Part shown: positions 23,900 to 36,249 of the stretch, piece after piece
How the letters are laid out: every line of letters starts with the position of its first letter
Position numbering within the stretch: the first letter of the stretch is position 1
Assembly (NCBI RefSeq): GCF_020921035.1
Contig: NC_063155.1
Span: 18,309,311 to 18,373,310, forward strand
Source of the DNA: Rhodamnia argentea
Taxonomy: Eukaryota > Streptophyta > Magnoliopsida > Myrtales > Myrtaceae
Length of the DNA stretch: 64,000 nt
Reading direction: 5' to 3'
The notes under the pieces: generated by a model
What the model was told of the DNA's origin: nothing
Seen by the model: the letters and a program-made list of their open reading frames with translations, nothing else
Databases searched by the model: none
Translations under genes and position numbers: made by a program

Positions 23900-26800
23900 A
23901 AAAGAAGAAAAAGAGGAAAAGGAATAAGAGGAAAAGGAAAAGGGGAAGGGGAAATGTGCTTTAGAATTCTGTGGGTTGATTTCAATGTGCGAAAAGTCTC
24001 TAGCAATTGCGATGAACGTGCAGGTGCGCTGAACTCTGGGTTTGATCTTGTGAGGAGGGTGTTGGGATGGGGGATCGCATTTAGCTGACCAGTTCTTTCA
24101 TTTTCTTTTTTGGTTAACGCATGATAGAGAGAAAGAGAGAGGGGAAACTTTAGACGGTCATTAAGTTGCCTTGAGATCATCGAAACGTCGGATGAATTTG
24201 ATTTTGTTGGATCTGCAGAAAATAAATCATTCGATAATTTTTTTTTTTTTTTTTGGTTATAATAGTTTGTAATCGCTTGAAATAATTAATTAAAAAATAT
24301 TTTATTAATGACAGCAATTTATGTTTACAAATTTTACTTTCATGTTAATGAATTCGTTCATTTTTGTAAGCGAGATTATTTAGGAAAATATTTTTCAAGT
24401 GCGGATGATGAAATTTTTCTATTTTAACGACTATTTTTAAAAATATATTTTTTTAAAAAAAATTATGTATTTTTCGCGAAACAAACGTACGATGATAAGT
24501 GATGCATGTTTTCCAAGGAGAGAAACGATTCCCACAGTATTGGAGTCGGTAACGAGGGGGTCCGAAATCAGCAACCCCGACCGCATCAAGTTTTTCCCAG
24601 CACAGAAAATGGACAAAAGAGAGAGCAAACGGATGGGGACGATAGGCATTAGATTCTCTCTCTTTTCTTGTGGATTTAGTTAATAAAATGCGGTCCTTTC
24701 ATCTGATGCCCCGGATCAATGTTGGGTAATAGCCGTCCTATCGCCAATAGGCATGAGGTTGTACTGATAAAGGGATTAGACGATGAATACGCTGGTATCA
24801 TAAGTGTGAAATTCGATTCCCGCTTTCTGCAAAAAAAAAAAATAGAGCAAAAAAAAAGAAAATTAGAGATTGGACAGATAAAAAAGAAAAAAAAAATAGC
24901 CACCACATCACATGAATTCTGGTTTTTGTTTTTTTTGTCCTCCTCCAACTGATTTTTAGTGGGTTCGAAATCGGTCCCCCCAATCAGCTGGACAGGGCAA
25001 GGTCTGTGAGGAAGATGGGCCAATGGAATTATGGAAAACACCCCCATCTCATTCACCCATTTTCCTTTTTCTTTTTCTTTTTTTACAGTTATTTTAGTGG
25101 ATAAAAATTCATAAAAAAAAAAGAACTACAGTTATTTCCGAGAAGTGGGAAAATGTCTTCGCAGGTTTTCCTCTCTCTTCTTTTTCTATTTTATTAGAAA
25201 GAGAAGTACATAAATTGATACAAATCAAATAAAGAAAGTAAATATGAAAGATAAATCGATTTGGTTCGTTTATGTGGCCGATCATCGAATCTCGTATCAA
25301 CATCAATGATGAGCATATACCAAAATTTCTCTCCATGGTTTTGCTAAAAGGTGGTACGCAAGTTCGGGGTCCCTTGCACCATCACCATATAGAGATGACA
25401 ACAACACCACCACATTAAAGAAGCACGGATAACGTCTTGTAAATTTCAGATTTATTTCTAGATCGAAATAAAAGAGCACCCAAATATAAAATGTAACTTT
25501 ACATCGGGAAGAGAAGACCCGTGAAGCAAAAATCAATTCATCGCAAAATAACTTTCAAATAAGCCGACTATAGAAGCAGTAGCAAGAGTCGCGTGCGCTC
25601 GACTATATAGAGCAAGCACCACAGTCGGGGTGAGTGAGCAGATTCGGAACATCATATTCTTTCGAGATGCTTACGCCTTCAAACTTCTGAGCTCATTGGA
25701 TAAAACTCTCCATGTGGAGAAAGTCAACAGATCGTCCACGAAATCAAGAAAGATAACTAGAGATATGGAAGCAAAGAGGAAGAAATCCCAGCAGAGGGAG
25801 GGGGGCCTTTACTGCTCCAATTTGCTGGAATTGGCCATCTTCGCTGGTTGCTGTCCATCGCACAAGACCATGCTAGACGAGCATTTATTATTATTATTAT
25901 TATTAAAAAAAATGCTTTATTTGAGTGGCGACCAAAATGCAATGCGGCGATTGTAAGGTTCTCATAAGGACCCCTTTTTCTTCCTCTTTCTCTTTTTTGC
26001 AGGTTTTTTGTGAATAAAGCCCTTGCCCGTGGCTGACGATTGCACAAGGCTGGCGAGGCTGACCTCGTCGCCTCTTTATTTGTTTTTGTTTTCTTTTTAC
26101 CGCCCTTCCTTCTTCCTCTAGCAATTTTCGTCTAGAATGGATTGAATTTGTATAAACATAAAAGGTTTAGGACTCAATTGATCAAAAAAAAAAAATTCAA
26201 AATTGAATTGACACAATTTCAATAAGTATATGACTTTTTTTTTTTTTGGTAGTTCTCCCCACTTCGTGCCCAGCCATAAATTCATTAGAAAAGGAGGTAC
26301 TTCATTCACAGCACGAGATCGGAACGCAAAACGAAATTGAATCCTCGCCGCAATCAGTAATTCCTTCGGACTTAGACGTAATCTCGATCTCATTAATGAA
26401 TTCGCATCGATATTAAATCACGATGATTTCGGTTTGCACTGCTATTTGAACTTAAAAGGCAGCCGAAATCGTGTTATATTCAAATATTTTTAATATTTAT
26501 GACGTGTTTCTTATTATGCTAGTCATTTAAATCGAATAAACGTTATCACGACGACGGAAGATAAATACCGAACGAGCCAGATGCATGCATTCCCTTGCCG
26601 ACTTTTTTTTTTTTTTTGGTTATTGGTGGTGGTAGCTAACTAAATTCATGTACAACCATTTATTACGAATCTCCAATTCCAACCACATTCATCCCATCCC
26701 ATCCCCTCAAGAAAATTTTCCTAAAAAACCCTAGAATCCCTCGATTTGTGGGCCCCAAAAATTTTGAATTCCATGACCGAACATCTCTCTCGCTCTCTCT
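23900..26800. other. Intergenic between the ATG18 and coiled-coil genes, repeat-rich
   Basis: Starts with the 3' UTR of the ATG18 gene and purine-rich runs. Around 24240-24490 is an AT-rich block resembling MITE sequence. Near 24808-24835 a tRNA B-box-like TTCGATTCCCG is followed by poly-A, a hint of an old SINE. A TTA run lies at about 25884-25906. No open frame with a family signature was found. Confidence 0.45.
26140..26262. mobile_element. Right end of a decayed MULE-like element
   Basis: The stretch ending ATATGACTTTTTTTTTTTTT then GGTAGTTCTCCCC has the same order of motifs (AATTGACACAATTTCAAT, then GACTTTTTT, then a C-ending terminus) as the right arm of the elements at 8646 and 9783. 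I cannot find the matching left arm, so it is a remnant. Confidence 0.4.
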
Positions 26801-26940
26801 CCATTTAAAATCTCCCCCCTCAAAACTTGTCATCTCCCCTATCTTCAACACCCACAGCCTCATTTCTCCGCCATAGACGCCCTAGCAAAACCCTAGCCCT
26901 CCACTCCACTCTCCCCCCATCACCACCAACCCCCAAGAAA

Positions 26941-28821
26941 ATGGCGAAGAAGAAGGTGCACCACCACCACCACTCCCACGAAGAAGCCCCTCACAGCGAC
27001 ACCCACCCGGGCCACCACCACCCCAACCCCAACCCCATGGACCAAGATGACAGCGCTTCGTCGGAGAAGCTCGAGAGCCTCAAGTCCCTCAACGCCATGC
27101 TCCTCAAGGAGACCTACGAGCGGAGGCACCAGGTCGATTCCCTGGAGCGCGCCAAGAATGCTCTGGAGAGCCAGCTGGCTCGGTTCGGCGGCGAGAAGGA
27201 GGCGCTCGAGGCCGAGTTGGGTCGGGCGGGTCGGGAGAGCGTCGGGCTGGCGCTCGAGAAGGGCGTCATTTGCGCTTTCTTGGAGACCCAGATGGTTGAA
27301 ATCGGTGCTCGGGTGGAGAGGTTGGTGAAGCGGAGGGACGCGGAGGTGGACGGGTTGAGGGAGAGAGTGCGCGTGCTCGTCGATAGCCTCGAGAAGGAGA
27401 GAGTGGTTCTGAGCGACGTGAGCGGGGAGAGGGATTTGGCGAAGGCGGAGAGCGCGGGTTTGGTTGAGAAGGCGAACCTGTTGAAGGAGAGCCTGAGTGA
27501 GATGGAGAAAGTGAGGAGGAATCTGGAAGGGAGTTTCGAGAGGTTGAAGTTGCAGAATGAGAAGTTGGTCAGGGAGAAAGAGGAAGGGGAGAGAGCAATT
27601 GAGGCGGTGACGAGGGAAAGAGATTCCGCCAAAAATAGTTTAGCCCAGGCTGGGATTGAGGCCAGTGAACTGAAGGGTAGAGTTGAGGAACTCGTGAGGG
27701 TCAATAAGGGTTTGGAGATGGGAGAAAATGGGCAGCTAGTGGAGATGAATGAATTGGAGAAGGAAATGGCTGTCTTGAATGAGGTTGTGGTGAGTTTGAG
27801 AAGAGAGGAGGGGAAACTGAGAGAAAGGGTCTCCGAATTGGAGAACAAATGCGATGCGGCGATTGAAAAGGAAAAGGAGATGGTTGGGCGGATTAATGGT
27901 TTGAGTGAGGAAAACCAGGAGAAGGGAGAGACAATCGATAAGCTGAGAGAAAAGAACAATTCAGCAGAGAGGCTGTTGAAGGTGGCTGAGAAAAAATTGG
28001 AGGAGAAGGAGCGGCTTATGGAGGGGATAGTTCGGAAGAAACTCGAGATTGAAGAGGCGAATTATTGTAAGCAGAATGAGATTGCAGGGTTGCTCAGAGA
28101 GGTCGGTGAACTGAAGAATGAGATTACTCGATTAGAATTTTCTTTACGAGATCAAGTGGACAAGAACAAGGCTTTGATATCTGAACTTAGCTCTTGTAGA
28201 GAAGCTAGCGATCGAGTCACTCTAGAGAGGGACACTGTCCAGAAGGCTCTGGATGAGGAGAAACAGAATGCCTTGAATTTGAGGTCTGCGGCTTCTGAAA
28301 TGAAGAGCAGAGTAGATGAAACCGTGGAGGAGTTGATGCACATAAGGAGTGAGAGAGAGAACTTGGTTTTGCAGAACAAGAGCGTCCAAAGCAAATTCGA
28401 GTTGTCTGAAAAAGAAAAGGAATTGCTTGAGAAGAAGGTCTCAGATGCACAGCGAACTATTGAAGACTTGGAGGCGAAAATCTCATCTGCTGGTATCAAG
28501 TTGGAGCGAACATTGGCTGCCGTCTTGAAGAGAACTGCAGCTGTAGTGAATCCTGTACAGGACGAGACTAATGGTAGAGAGGAGGCATTCGAAGAACAGA
28601 AGCTCGAGGAAGATTTTCAACCATTGGCCAGGGAATTAGAAGCCATCAAGAGTGCTTTCCTGATCAAAGAGTCCCTGGTGGAAGATCTAAACTGGCAGAT
28701 GAAGTTGCTGCAAGACTCTGCAGCCAAGGCACATAAGGAAAAGGGCTTTTGGACTTTGCTTTCCTCGGCAACCACATTGCTCGCCGCAGCATCAGTCGCG
28801 TACTTTGCCAGGGGACGATGA
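26941..28821 (+). CDS. Tail-anchored long coiled-coil protein, PMD (peroxisomal and mitochondrial division factor)-like
   Basis: Intronless frame of 626 residues. I chose the Met at 26941 because AAAATGGC is a strong plant start context; the frame stays open upstream to a Met at 26827, which would add 38 residues rich in Ser and Pro. The N-terminus has a His cluster (HHHHH and HHH). Residues about 40-590 are almost entirely Leu/Glu/Lys heptads, a continuous coiled coil. The C-terminus has one hydrophobic segment, LLSSATTLLAAASVAYFA, then Arg-Gly-Arg, as in proteins anchored in organelle outer membranes by the tail. Arabidopsis PMD1 and PMD2 share this plan but are about half as long, so the name is an inference from architecture. 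The alternative is another tail-anchored coiled-coil family. Confidence 0.8.
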   Translation: MAKKKVHHHHHSHEEAPHSDTHPGHHHPNPNPMDQDDSASSEKLESLKSLNAMLLKETYERRHQVDSLERAKNALESQLARFGGEKEALEAELGRAGRESVGLALEKGVICAFLETQMVEIGARVERLVKRRDAEVDGLRERVRVLVDSLEKERVVLSDVSGERDLAKAESAGLVEKANLLKESLSEMEKVRRNLEGSFERLKLQNEKLVREKEEGERAIEAVTRERDSAKNSLAQAGIEASELKGRVEELVRVNKGLEMGENGQLVEMNELEKEMAVLNEVVVSLRREEGKLRERVSELENKCDAAIEKEKEMVGRINGLSEENQEKGETIDKLREKNNSAERLLKVAEKKLEEKERLMEGIVRKKLEIEEANYCKQNEIAGLLREVGELKNEITRLEFSLRDQVDKNKALISELSSCREASDRVTLERDTVQKALDEEKQNALNLRSAASEMKSRVDETVEELMHIRSERENLVLQNKSVQSKFELSEKEKELLEKKVSDAQRTIEDLEAKISSAGIKLERTLAAVLKRTAAVVNPVQDETNGREEAFEEQKLEEDFQPLARELEAIKSAFLIKESLVEDLNWQMKLLQDSAAKAHKEKGFWTLLSSATTLLAAASVAYFARGR

Positions 28822-29392
28822 TACATAGTAGTTTCTACGTTAGCCGTGTCTGTTGCGATGGCTAGTGAGTACTTTCACTTGCCTGATAAACCGATGAAGT
28901 TACGTTAGAAGGCACGATTTTGATTCATGCCGTTTTTGCTGTCCCTTTAAACATGATATGCAGAACAATAATGTGCTTCAACATTCTGGAAATGCTTATT
29001 CAGAGTGATGTCTGAATCTGAATCCTCCCTTTGAATTCAAAGATTGAAGTAGTATCTACATTTTCTCATGTTCTGGCCGTTTAACTTTTTGTCTCTGGTG
29101 ATCTCTTGTAGTGTTCTTCCACAGTTCTGTTGGTAATGGTGGAAACTTGCTCCCATGATTAGATGAACATGTCTTCAAACATCATATAGATGATTTACTG
29201 ACAGCTGGGACCATGAACTTTGCCATCAAGAAGCATCTTGAAGCCATACAAAAAAAAACTACCGTCGCCTTAAAAATCTCTAATTTGCATCTCCTCCGAA
29301 CTTAGAAAACACATTTACCTTGAAACCCTACCCATCTCTTCCCTCTCCCTCTCTCTTCCTCCACCCTCCTCCACACTTAAATCTTGCGTAGC

Positions 29393-29435
<43 letters not shown>

Positions 29436-31647
29436 CCCACCACTTGTCACCGCTGCCACCGTCGTGAGCTATGAGCTCAGCCGCGCGGGGCTTGCGTGAG
29501 CCCGACGAGCTCCATGGTAGAGCTCGCAGCGACCATGCGTGCTTTGTCACGTGACCTTTGTGACAAAGCTTGCAGGTCTCTCATCTCGTGGCAGCAGCCA
29601 GGGGAGACCAGGCCCCCACCAGGTCTCCCCACCTCGATCAACGACCATCCCCGGCCTCGAGTTTGAGTTTGGCAACGGTCGGGGAAGGCAGGGAGCTAGG
29701 CCAGAAGGTGGTGGCAGGCCGGTGACCGGCAGGAGAGTTCTGGTGAAGGAAAGAGAAATGTGTGTTCGGGTTTGTGGTTTTCTTTTCCTTCAGAAGGAAA
29801 ATGACTATTTCTGAGGTTGCGAGGATGGAGGTTAAAATGAATGAGTTCCGTGGCCTGAGCCAACTAGACAGCCGGACATCTATGGGCAAATAGCAAACAA
29901 TCTACACCATGGTTCGTTGCTGGCAATTTCATGTGTTGAACTTGAAATAATGCCACCACAAGTATCACAAACTTCACACGCGTTCACTTGAATATAATAA
30001 CTTCTTTTGATCGCTTAAGTATTATAACTTGTAAAAAAAATTCATTTGAATGCCGTAATTTTGAATTGATCACTTAAATGTCATAATTTTTTAGGAACGT
30101 GCAAAATACCGACATAATATAGCACTCGTGACAAATATCTTCAAAATGTTATGGCACACAAAGTGATAAAAATAAAGTTATGGCTGATCACTGATCAGCG
30201 AACACGTTTTCCAATCAACAAGAAAGACAATTTGCATGTATGCCGGTTTGCAGCTGTTGTTTGCCAGCCAGTACCGTCCTTAATGTAGTAGCTCCAGCGC
30301 CTTTAAATCCCTGGTGGAAGTTCTCAAATGCTCGAGTGGTCCATTCAATCCATCCAGGAACCAACCACCCTCATTTGAACCATCCACTGCCAAAATCAAA
30401 TCCAATTTCGGCATTTTTCCTTTCCTTTTCCAAAGAGCAGGGCATCCAAGAACTAAGGAGAACGAATGAAATATCAAATCAAATCCCAGATAAATGCCAA
30501 TTGGTCATTAGGAACGTCCTCTCAATCATTGAATCACGCCCTTCTGTGCTTTGCGAGCACAATTCTGGCTCAACAAGGATGCAACTTCAATGGCCAGAGA
30601 TGGCCTGTGTCTGCTGCTTCTTCCCACTGAGTACGCACTTTGGAAGCTGGTAGCGAAACCAACAGAGCTGCTGGCCTGGTACTCAATAGCGCATCAGCAT
30701 CAGAGAAGCTGCATTACGCTAGGCACATTAATACAGAACGGCATCGTTCAAGCTATACTTAACATGAATCAGTATGCCAGTGATCGATTCGTTCACCTGG
30801 TTATTTGAGAAGACAACTGAAGCAAAGATCCTTCGGGAAAAAGACATGATGAAAATAGGGACTTCACTGACAAACGAAGGCATGGACCTGGTTTCGAAGA
30901 CACAGCAACATACAAGAGAGTAAACTGTACATTTATCTCTTCTTTCGAGTGGACAGAGATCTCTCATAGCTTATAACATGAATGAGCAAGCACTTCCAAG
31001 GGGAGAGAGTCGAATTGAACTAACAAAATACATCACCCAGAAGAGTACTATAGTTAAGACCAGTCCATCAAGACTAAGAGCTTTCATATAAGTAGATTAT
31101 ACATTCTATTTACACTTGCCACGGAGAGAAAATTACAAAGATACATGATGACTACAGACAAGGTCAAACAATTTTACATATATGGGGACACTTAACTATA
31201 TTTGCTAGGTAAAACACCATGGATGATTCCAAATCCATGCGTTCAAATTAGCCGTATGATGTTAGGCAGAACGGCGATCCCGGTTGATTAGCCCACCAAA
31301 TACTATTGCCAAACTCCTTCCTTTCCGTTTCACCAGAGAAGTAGCAATTTGAACTTGGTGGGCAAAGCGGACCAAAATAAATAGCTGCAGAATCACTCAG
31401 ACTGTCGCGAGAACCAAACAAAAGAGATCCAGCTAGATGCTGAATATTGCACATACCCAAACAGCCAGCCTAGTTACCTTAACCAAAAAGAACAAGGCCA
31501 AACAGGAGCAACTTCATAGTAACCTGATGATAAGAGCCACGAGTAGTAAACACTGCACATTATATGATACTTACGCATCACTACCATACCGAGCCAGGAT
31601 TTCAAGCTTCGAATTCCATAGCCAATCCTCAGTCAAGAGCGACACTA
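28822..31647. other. Intergenic, no supported gene
   Basis: Starts with the 3' UTR of the coiled-coil gene and ends with the 3' UTR of GID1. Near 29395 is a TC array, then a GC-rich block with repeated GAGCTC phrases. An AT-rich block around 29950-30180 repeats phrases such as CACTTAAATGTCATAA and looks like a MITE. A plus-strand frame at 30240-30653 has no protein signature. Confidence 0.45.
29395..29432. repeat. (TC)19 microsatellite
   Basis: Perfect dinucleotide run in the spacer downstream of the coiled-coil gene. Confidence 0.93.
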
Positions 31648-33370
31648 TCAGCCGTCGGGGTTCACAAAGCTACTAATTTCATCCATCACTGTGTAGAAAT
31701 GATCATTGTTTGGCAGCAAGTAGAATCCAATTGTCGCCTGCTCCAAAAACAATAGCTTCACCTTCTGGCCAGCCTTCTCTAGCCCTTTAGCATAAGCTAA
31801 CTGCCAATCTTGGATTAAGTCCAAACCGGCCACAACAACGAGACTCTTAGGGAACTTAATCCCTTCCAGACTTTTTCCTCGGGGACCAAATGGGTTGCAT
31901 GCAGGATGATCGCGATTTTCACCTTCAGGCAAGAAGGCTCTCCAGTACCAGTCTCGATCTCGTAGGCCAACAAAATATTTCCCATCTAATTTTTTCTCAG
32001 ACTCTGTCCTCTCCTCTCCACTAAACATTGGATTGAGCAGTATGTTTCCCGATACCTCTATTTCAGCTTCAGCAGCTCTTAGAGCAACGCTGTGTACTAT
32101 GTTTCCGCCAGAGCTATCACCAGCCAAAAATATGTGCACCTTTGAATCAATTTTACTTTGGAGCCAGGATCTGGAGCTCACCCATTTAAGAGCCGACCAC
32201 CCATCATCATAGGCACAAGGACATCGATTCTCGGGTGCACGGCGATAGTTCACAGAAACTACAATGGCCTTGCAAATGCCTACTAATCTTCGGCATAAAG
32301 TATCATATATGGCACTGTTAGTAGATGAATGTGCGAAACTTCCTCCATGGAAAAAAACAATGACCGGAACGAATTCAGCATCCACAGGCTTCTCGAGATC
32401 GCTTAAACTTGGCTGAGGTTCCTCAGTAAAGGCTGGGCGGTAGATCCGGCAAAGGAGGTTTGTTGCGCGATCAATTATAACATCAAACGAGAAGATGCCA
32501 TCAACAGGGTTCGCATTTGCTGGAACCTTACGATCAAGGAACTCTGCTAGATGGCGGTTAAAGGTTCCATCAGGGCGACGGAGAAGATTGTACTTCAACT
32601 TGAAATTGGAAATTAGGACCCACATATTCAGAGGAACAACCATCTGGGCAGACGAAAACGACAAACAATGTTAGATTCCTCATATATGGAAGTAAATACT
32701 GTTCAAGTACAGAATGGATAACAGTAGTTGCAAATCCATCTAGGCTAACTTAAAGATCATTGACCCCGTTTGTACCAGTTACTCGCAAGATCATGTCGAA
32801 AAAAGAGAATGCAAAAGCATTATGATCATAAGGTAGGAATTCATCAACACCCAGCGGTGGCTGAAGTGTAAGCTGAAAAAGATGTCAAATCCTCACGAGA
32901 TAGTGGAAACGAAACGCCTAAACTGGTACATCCATCACGCATAAGTTAGCGAAACCGCAGATTAACAAAGGGAGAAAGGTACCCCTAAATGATCATCCAG
33001 TCCCAACAGAATCATAGGAACTGTCCACAGCTGAAATATCAGGAAATCAAACCTTTCACAAGCAAGATGACAAATTCAAAGTTATAGAAGATATCCTCAG
33101 CTGATACAACAGACAACCATCCAAGGTCCGACCGAAGTCACAAAAACGGCAAAGACTTTGTGAAAAGTACCGTAATTCCAGGATCAAAATACACCTAACT
33201 ACACAAGATGACAGGATGACAAAGCTATCCCAAGCTTGCCCCCTCTCTCACACCAGAAAACACGCTAGAATATGGGAAGAGAAAAAGGGACATGAACAAA
33301 CATCACAAAGAAATGGCCAAGAACAAATTACCTTCGATTCACTAAGATTGACTTCATTGCTCCCAGCCAT
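31648..33370 (-). CDS. GID1: Gibberellin receptor GID1 (GID1A/C type)
   Basis: Soluble nuclear receptor that closes an N-terminal lid over gibberellin and then binds DELLA repressors for destruction. Two exons, 33332-33370 (13 codons, MAGSNEVNLSESK) and 31648-32643, join to 344 residues, the standard GID1 length. The small first exon and a 688-bp intron are the conserved GID1 gene structure. The lid (VVPLNMWVLISNFK) and the hormone-sensitive-lipase fold are clear: HGG at 112-114, GDSSGG with Ser191, and Asp288. The third catalytic residue of related esterases, His, is Ile318 here (TIGFYLLPN), as expected for a non-enzymatic receptor. RRAPENRCPC has Cys154 where relatives usually carry Tyr. 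The A/C type is suggested by NPVDGIFSFDV and SILDLEK-like SLSDLEKPVD. No breaks. Confidence 0.97.
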
Positions 33371-33599
33371 GGAAGTCGAAACCCCAGAGAACAAGCACCC
33401 AGATCCTTCCTCCCACCACAACCCCACGCGTCAGATCGTCTCTTCAGACACAACCCAGTTCACAACTCATCACATACTACAACCAGAACAAAAACAGAGC
33501 CAATGAAACAAACGGCACGAGCTCGCTAGCCCACTCAGCGATTCTCTCACTCAATGCGTGAGGGAGAGCGAGAAAAAATCAGTCCTTTTTGTTTCCTTG

Positions 33600-34259
33600 T
33601 CCACGAAAAAAGCACCCGGTGTCATCATTAATCTGTCTCTACAGAGAAATGGGAAGAACAAGAGGGAAAGTGAGGAGGAGATATCCAATAGAGAGAAAAG
33701 ACAAAGGTGAGAGGATAAAAAACCTCTCTGCTGTAATTAAAAGACCAGTACAGAAAGGAATGGAGAGAGAAGGTGGGTGTGACTGGGAGTGTGCGGACGA
33801 GGTGAAGGATAAGGAGGTGGGGGTACATTCTAGCTCCTTCTGCAGAGCAAATTCTAAAATGAGCTGCTGGTTACAGAGAGGGAGGGGAGAGAGAGCGACA
33901 CAGAGAGTATGGCTGAAAGTAAAACTGTTTCTGTGGGGTCCACACGTCAAAGCCAATCTCCTATCATTAAAAAAAAATATTTAGTTTTTGCTTCTTTTGT
34001 TTGGGATAATGACCAAAAAAAAAAAAATTTTGTGCAATGTGGCGCTTAAAGTTTAAAATTTGTTCAATATGATATTTGAACTTTAACTCAAATATGTACT
34101 GTCGACCATAAACGTTTTATTTATTCTATGTGATCTCTAAAGCTTTTGCACATGTTCAATTCGGTTTGTATATGTGATCTTACCTGTGTCATTAATTATT
34201 TTTGTTATAAAAATTTGAATTTGACTTTAATATCTAAACTTAAAAGAAAAAGATATACT
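33600..34259. other. Upstream region of GID1 and a MITE-like block
   Basis: 33600-33960 is purine-rich and likely GID1 promoter or 5' leader. The block at about 34005-34160 (TTTGTTCAATATGATATTTG and similar) resembles the AT-rich block at 56790-56990 and is probably a small repetitive element. No gene. Confidence 0.4.
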
Positions 34260-35280
34260 TTTCAAATCAAAAGAACTTTGGAGGAGGAGTTTGGGAGGGT
34301 TTTAGTAGGATTGTAAATCTGCTTTTAGGAATTGGAGTTGGTTTTCTCTATCTTTGATCAGAAAATTAATTTCATAAAATTCTTGTAAAATGTTTAAATT
34401 CCTTGATTGTAGTTTAGAAGTGAACTTAAAGGTAATCTAATCTTCTGTGGCATGATGTTTTATACCTTCGCTTGTCATAGAGCAAGGTTGAATTAACATG
34501 GTGTTACTAAGGATGACATTTTGTCATATATCTCTAGATAAAAGGAAATTATAATAAATGTGATTATTAACTACTGAACTATTTGAAAGTCTATATTTAA
34601 TGCGAAACTTTTCTCTTAAAACTGACTCAAGAGACACCAATTTTTTTTGCATATTTTTAGTTGGGATTAGGCCTTCTTTGATTTAGTTTAGGTCTGCACC
34701 AGTATCAAAATGTGTTGTCGTATCAAGAAGGAGTTCATTGTTAATGGCGATTGTTCTCCAATGACTCACTTTAAGCACGAGACACTATTATACAACCCTA
34801 TCCGATAGTAGTCAGCCGAAGCTATCGTGGAGTCTAACTTCCTCATCGCCACCCCCTAAATTGAGAGAAAATCTTTTTCTTCCCTTCATTCCAGAGAATA
34901 CTTTCGAATTTTTTACTTCCCAAAGTTCAGACGAAGTAGTTTAAGGACATACTTAGGTCCAACAATTATGATTCGCTTCTAAAAGCTATTTCTCATAAGG
35001 GTCATTAAGAAATTTGGATCAGAGGTAGATATTGTGGTTTGTTCCTCTATTTCATATCCATTGCTAATTGGAGATGTTTTTGCGGCTTGAATTTCAAATT
35101 TTTGTTGTTTAATGTCGTTGTTGAGATCTTGAATATCGATTAGTCTACGTCGAGCCTTTTTGTATGTATCAAGAATATCGATTATTCTTTTTCAGTCTCA
35201 GGATCGGGTATTTGATCTGCAATTGCTAATAAAAAAATTTCATATTTTGTTAACACGTTTATTTTAGGAGAAGAGCGTCT

Positions 35281-36240
35281 GATTACGAAGAGGTTTATTC
35301 AACTTCATTAGCTTGAAGACCTTCTTCTTCGTCAGACAGATTTTCTGATGAAGTGTCATTTTCTACTGACGAATTTGACATAAGTTCCCTCTTCCAATGC
35401 ACACTTCTAAGCTCTGTCCCCAATCTATTTTTGAAGGTTTAGTTTCCATTACGAAGTATACTTATGCGGATCAATGGCTTCCGGCTCGAACAAGTTCATG
35501 TTTGATCTTAATATCCTTGCTCCAAGATCTCAGTTTGGTTTAACCAAGATACCTTTTTATCTTAACGAAAAAGAGCTTTTGTCAGACTAAGTTCCCACCC
35601 GAACTGTCCATATCTATTGTCCTCTGGAGTCGGCTCTTGCATAATTGATTTTTTTGTTGTTGTTAATTTCACAAAACCTAGAGATATGACCTTTTCTGCC
35701 ACACGTATAGCATTTTATATCGCTTTTGATTTTTCGTCTCGATTTTTGTCTAGGTTTATTGGAGTCAGGTTTGAAGTTTCGTGTTCTAGAATTGCCAGAT
35801 TTAGTCTTCGTTTCCTTGTAAGAAGGATCATAAAGGGCACAAAAATTAGGTACTTATTGCTTTATAATCGATTGTTCTTCTTTAAGCTATCTCTGTAATT
35901 TAATTGTGTTACACATATACATTCCTTGTTTTTGAACCCACGAGGTTAATTCTCTATAAGAGAAATTGATAAGGAATTTAGCAATTGTGTTCTTCTCTGA
36001 TCATGGTACGGGCTAGTTTTCCTATTAAATATGGTAATCCCGCTAAGAATTTTCCTTTCGAAAATGGTTGATCGCAATCTGGCCCCGACCATTCATTACT
36101 CTTGTTAGGATTGTGTCTTTGTATTCTCTGAATTTTCCAAGAGATTTACGCTTAGAAATTAGACTAGAGTTTCTGCAATGCCTATCTCACTACGTCAATT
36201 TGATGCCCACTACATTTCGAAGTCCATACTTCTTTCAATG
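35281..36240 (-). mobile_element. Decayed retroelement relic with zinc knuckle (LTR-retrotransposon gag or endogenous pararetrovirus coat region)
   Basis: Read on the minus strand, 35671-35712 encodes a complete zinc knuckle with the spacing Cys-X2-Cys-X4-His-X4-Cys. This motif is typical of retrotransposon gag and of the coat protein of plant pararetroviruses. Downstream, near 35310-35390, is an acidic Ser/Asp/Glu-rich stretch that ends in a stop; several further stops and frame changes interrupt the region. I found no intact reverse transcriptase, terminal repeat or primer site, so the element is a dead, partial copy. Outer limits are uncertain and may extend left to about 34260. Confidence 0.45.
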
Positions 36241-36249
36241 CCGTAGGAA

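Noticed and set aside
24719..24840. tRNA B-box-like TTCGATTCCCG followed by poly-A
   Set aside because: No clear A box at the right distance and no flanking duplication. Might be an old SINE but not supportable.
27114..27959. 281-codon minus-strand frame opposite the coiled-coil gene
   Set aside because: Ser/Leu-rich mirror of GA-rich coiled-coil codons; a typical antisense shadow.
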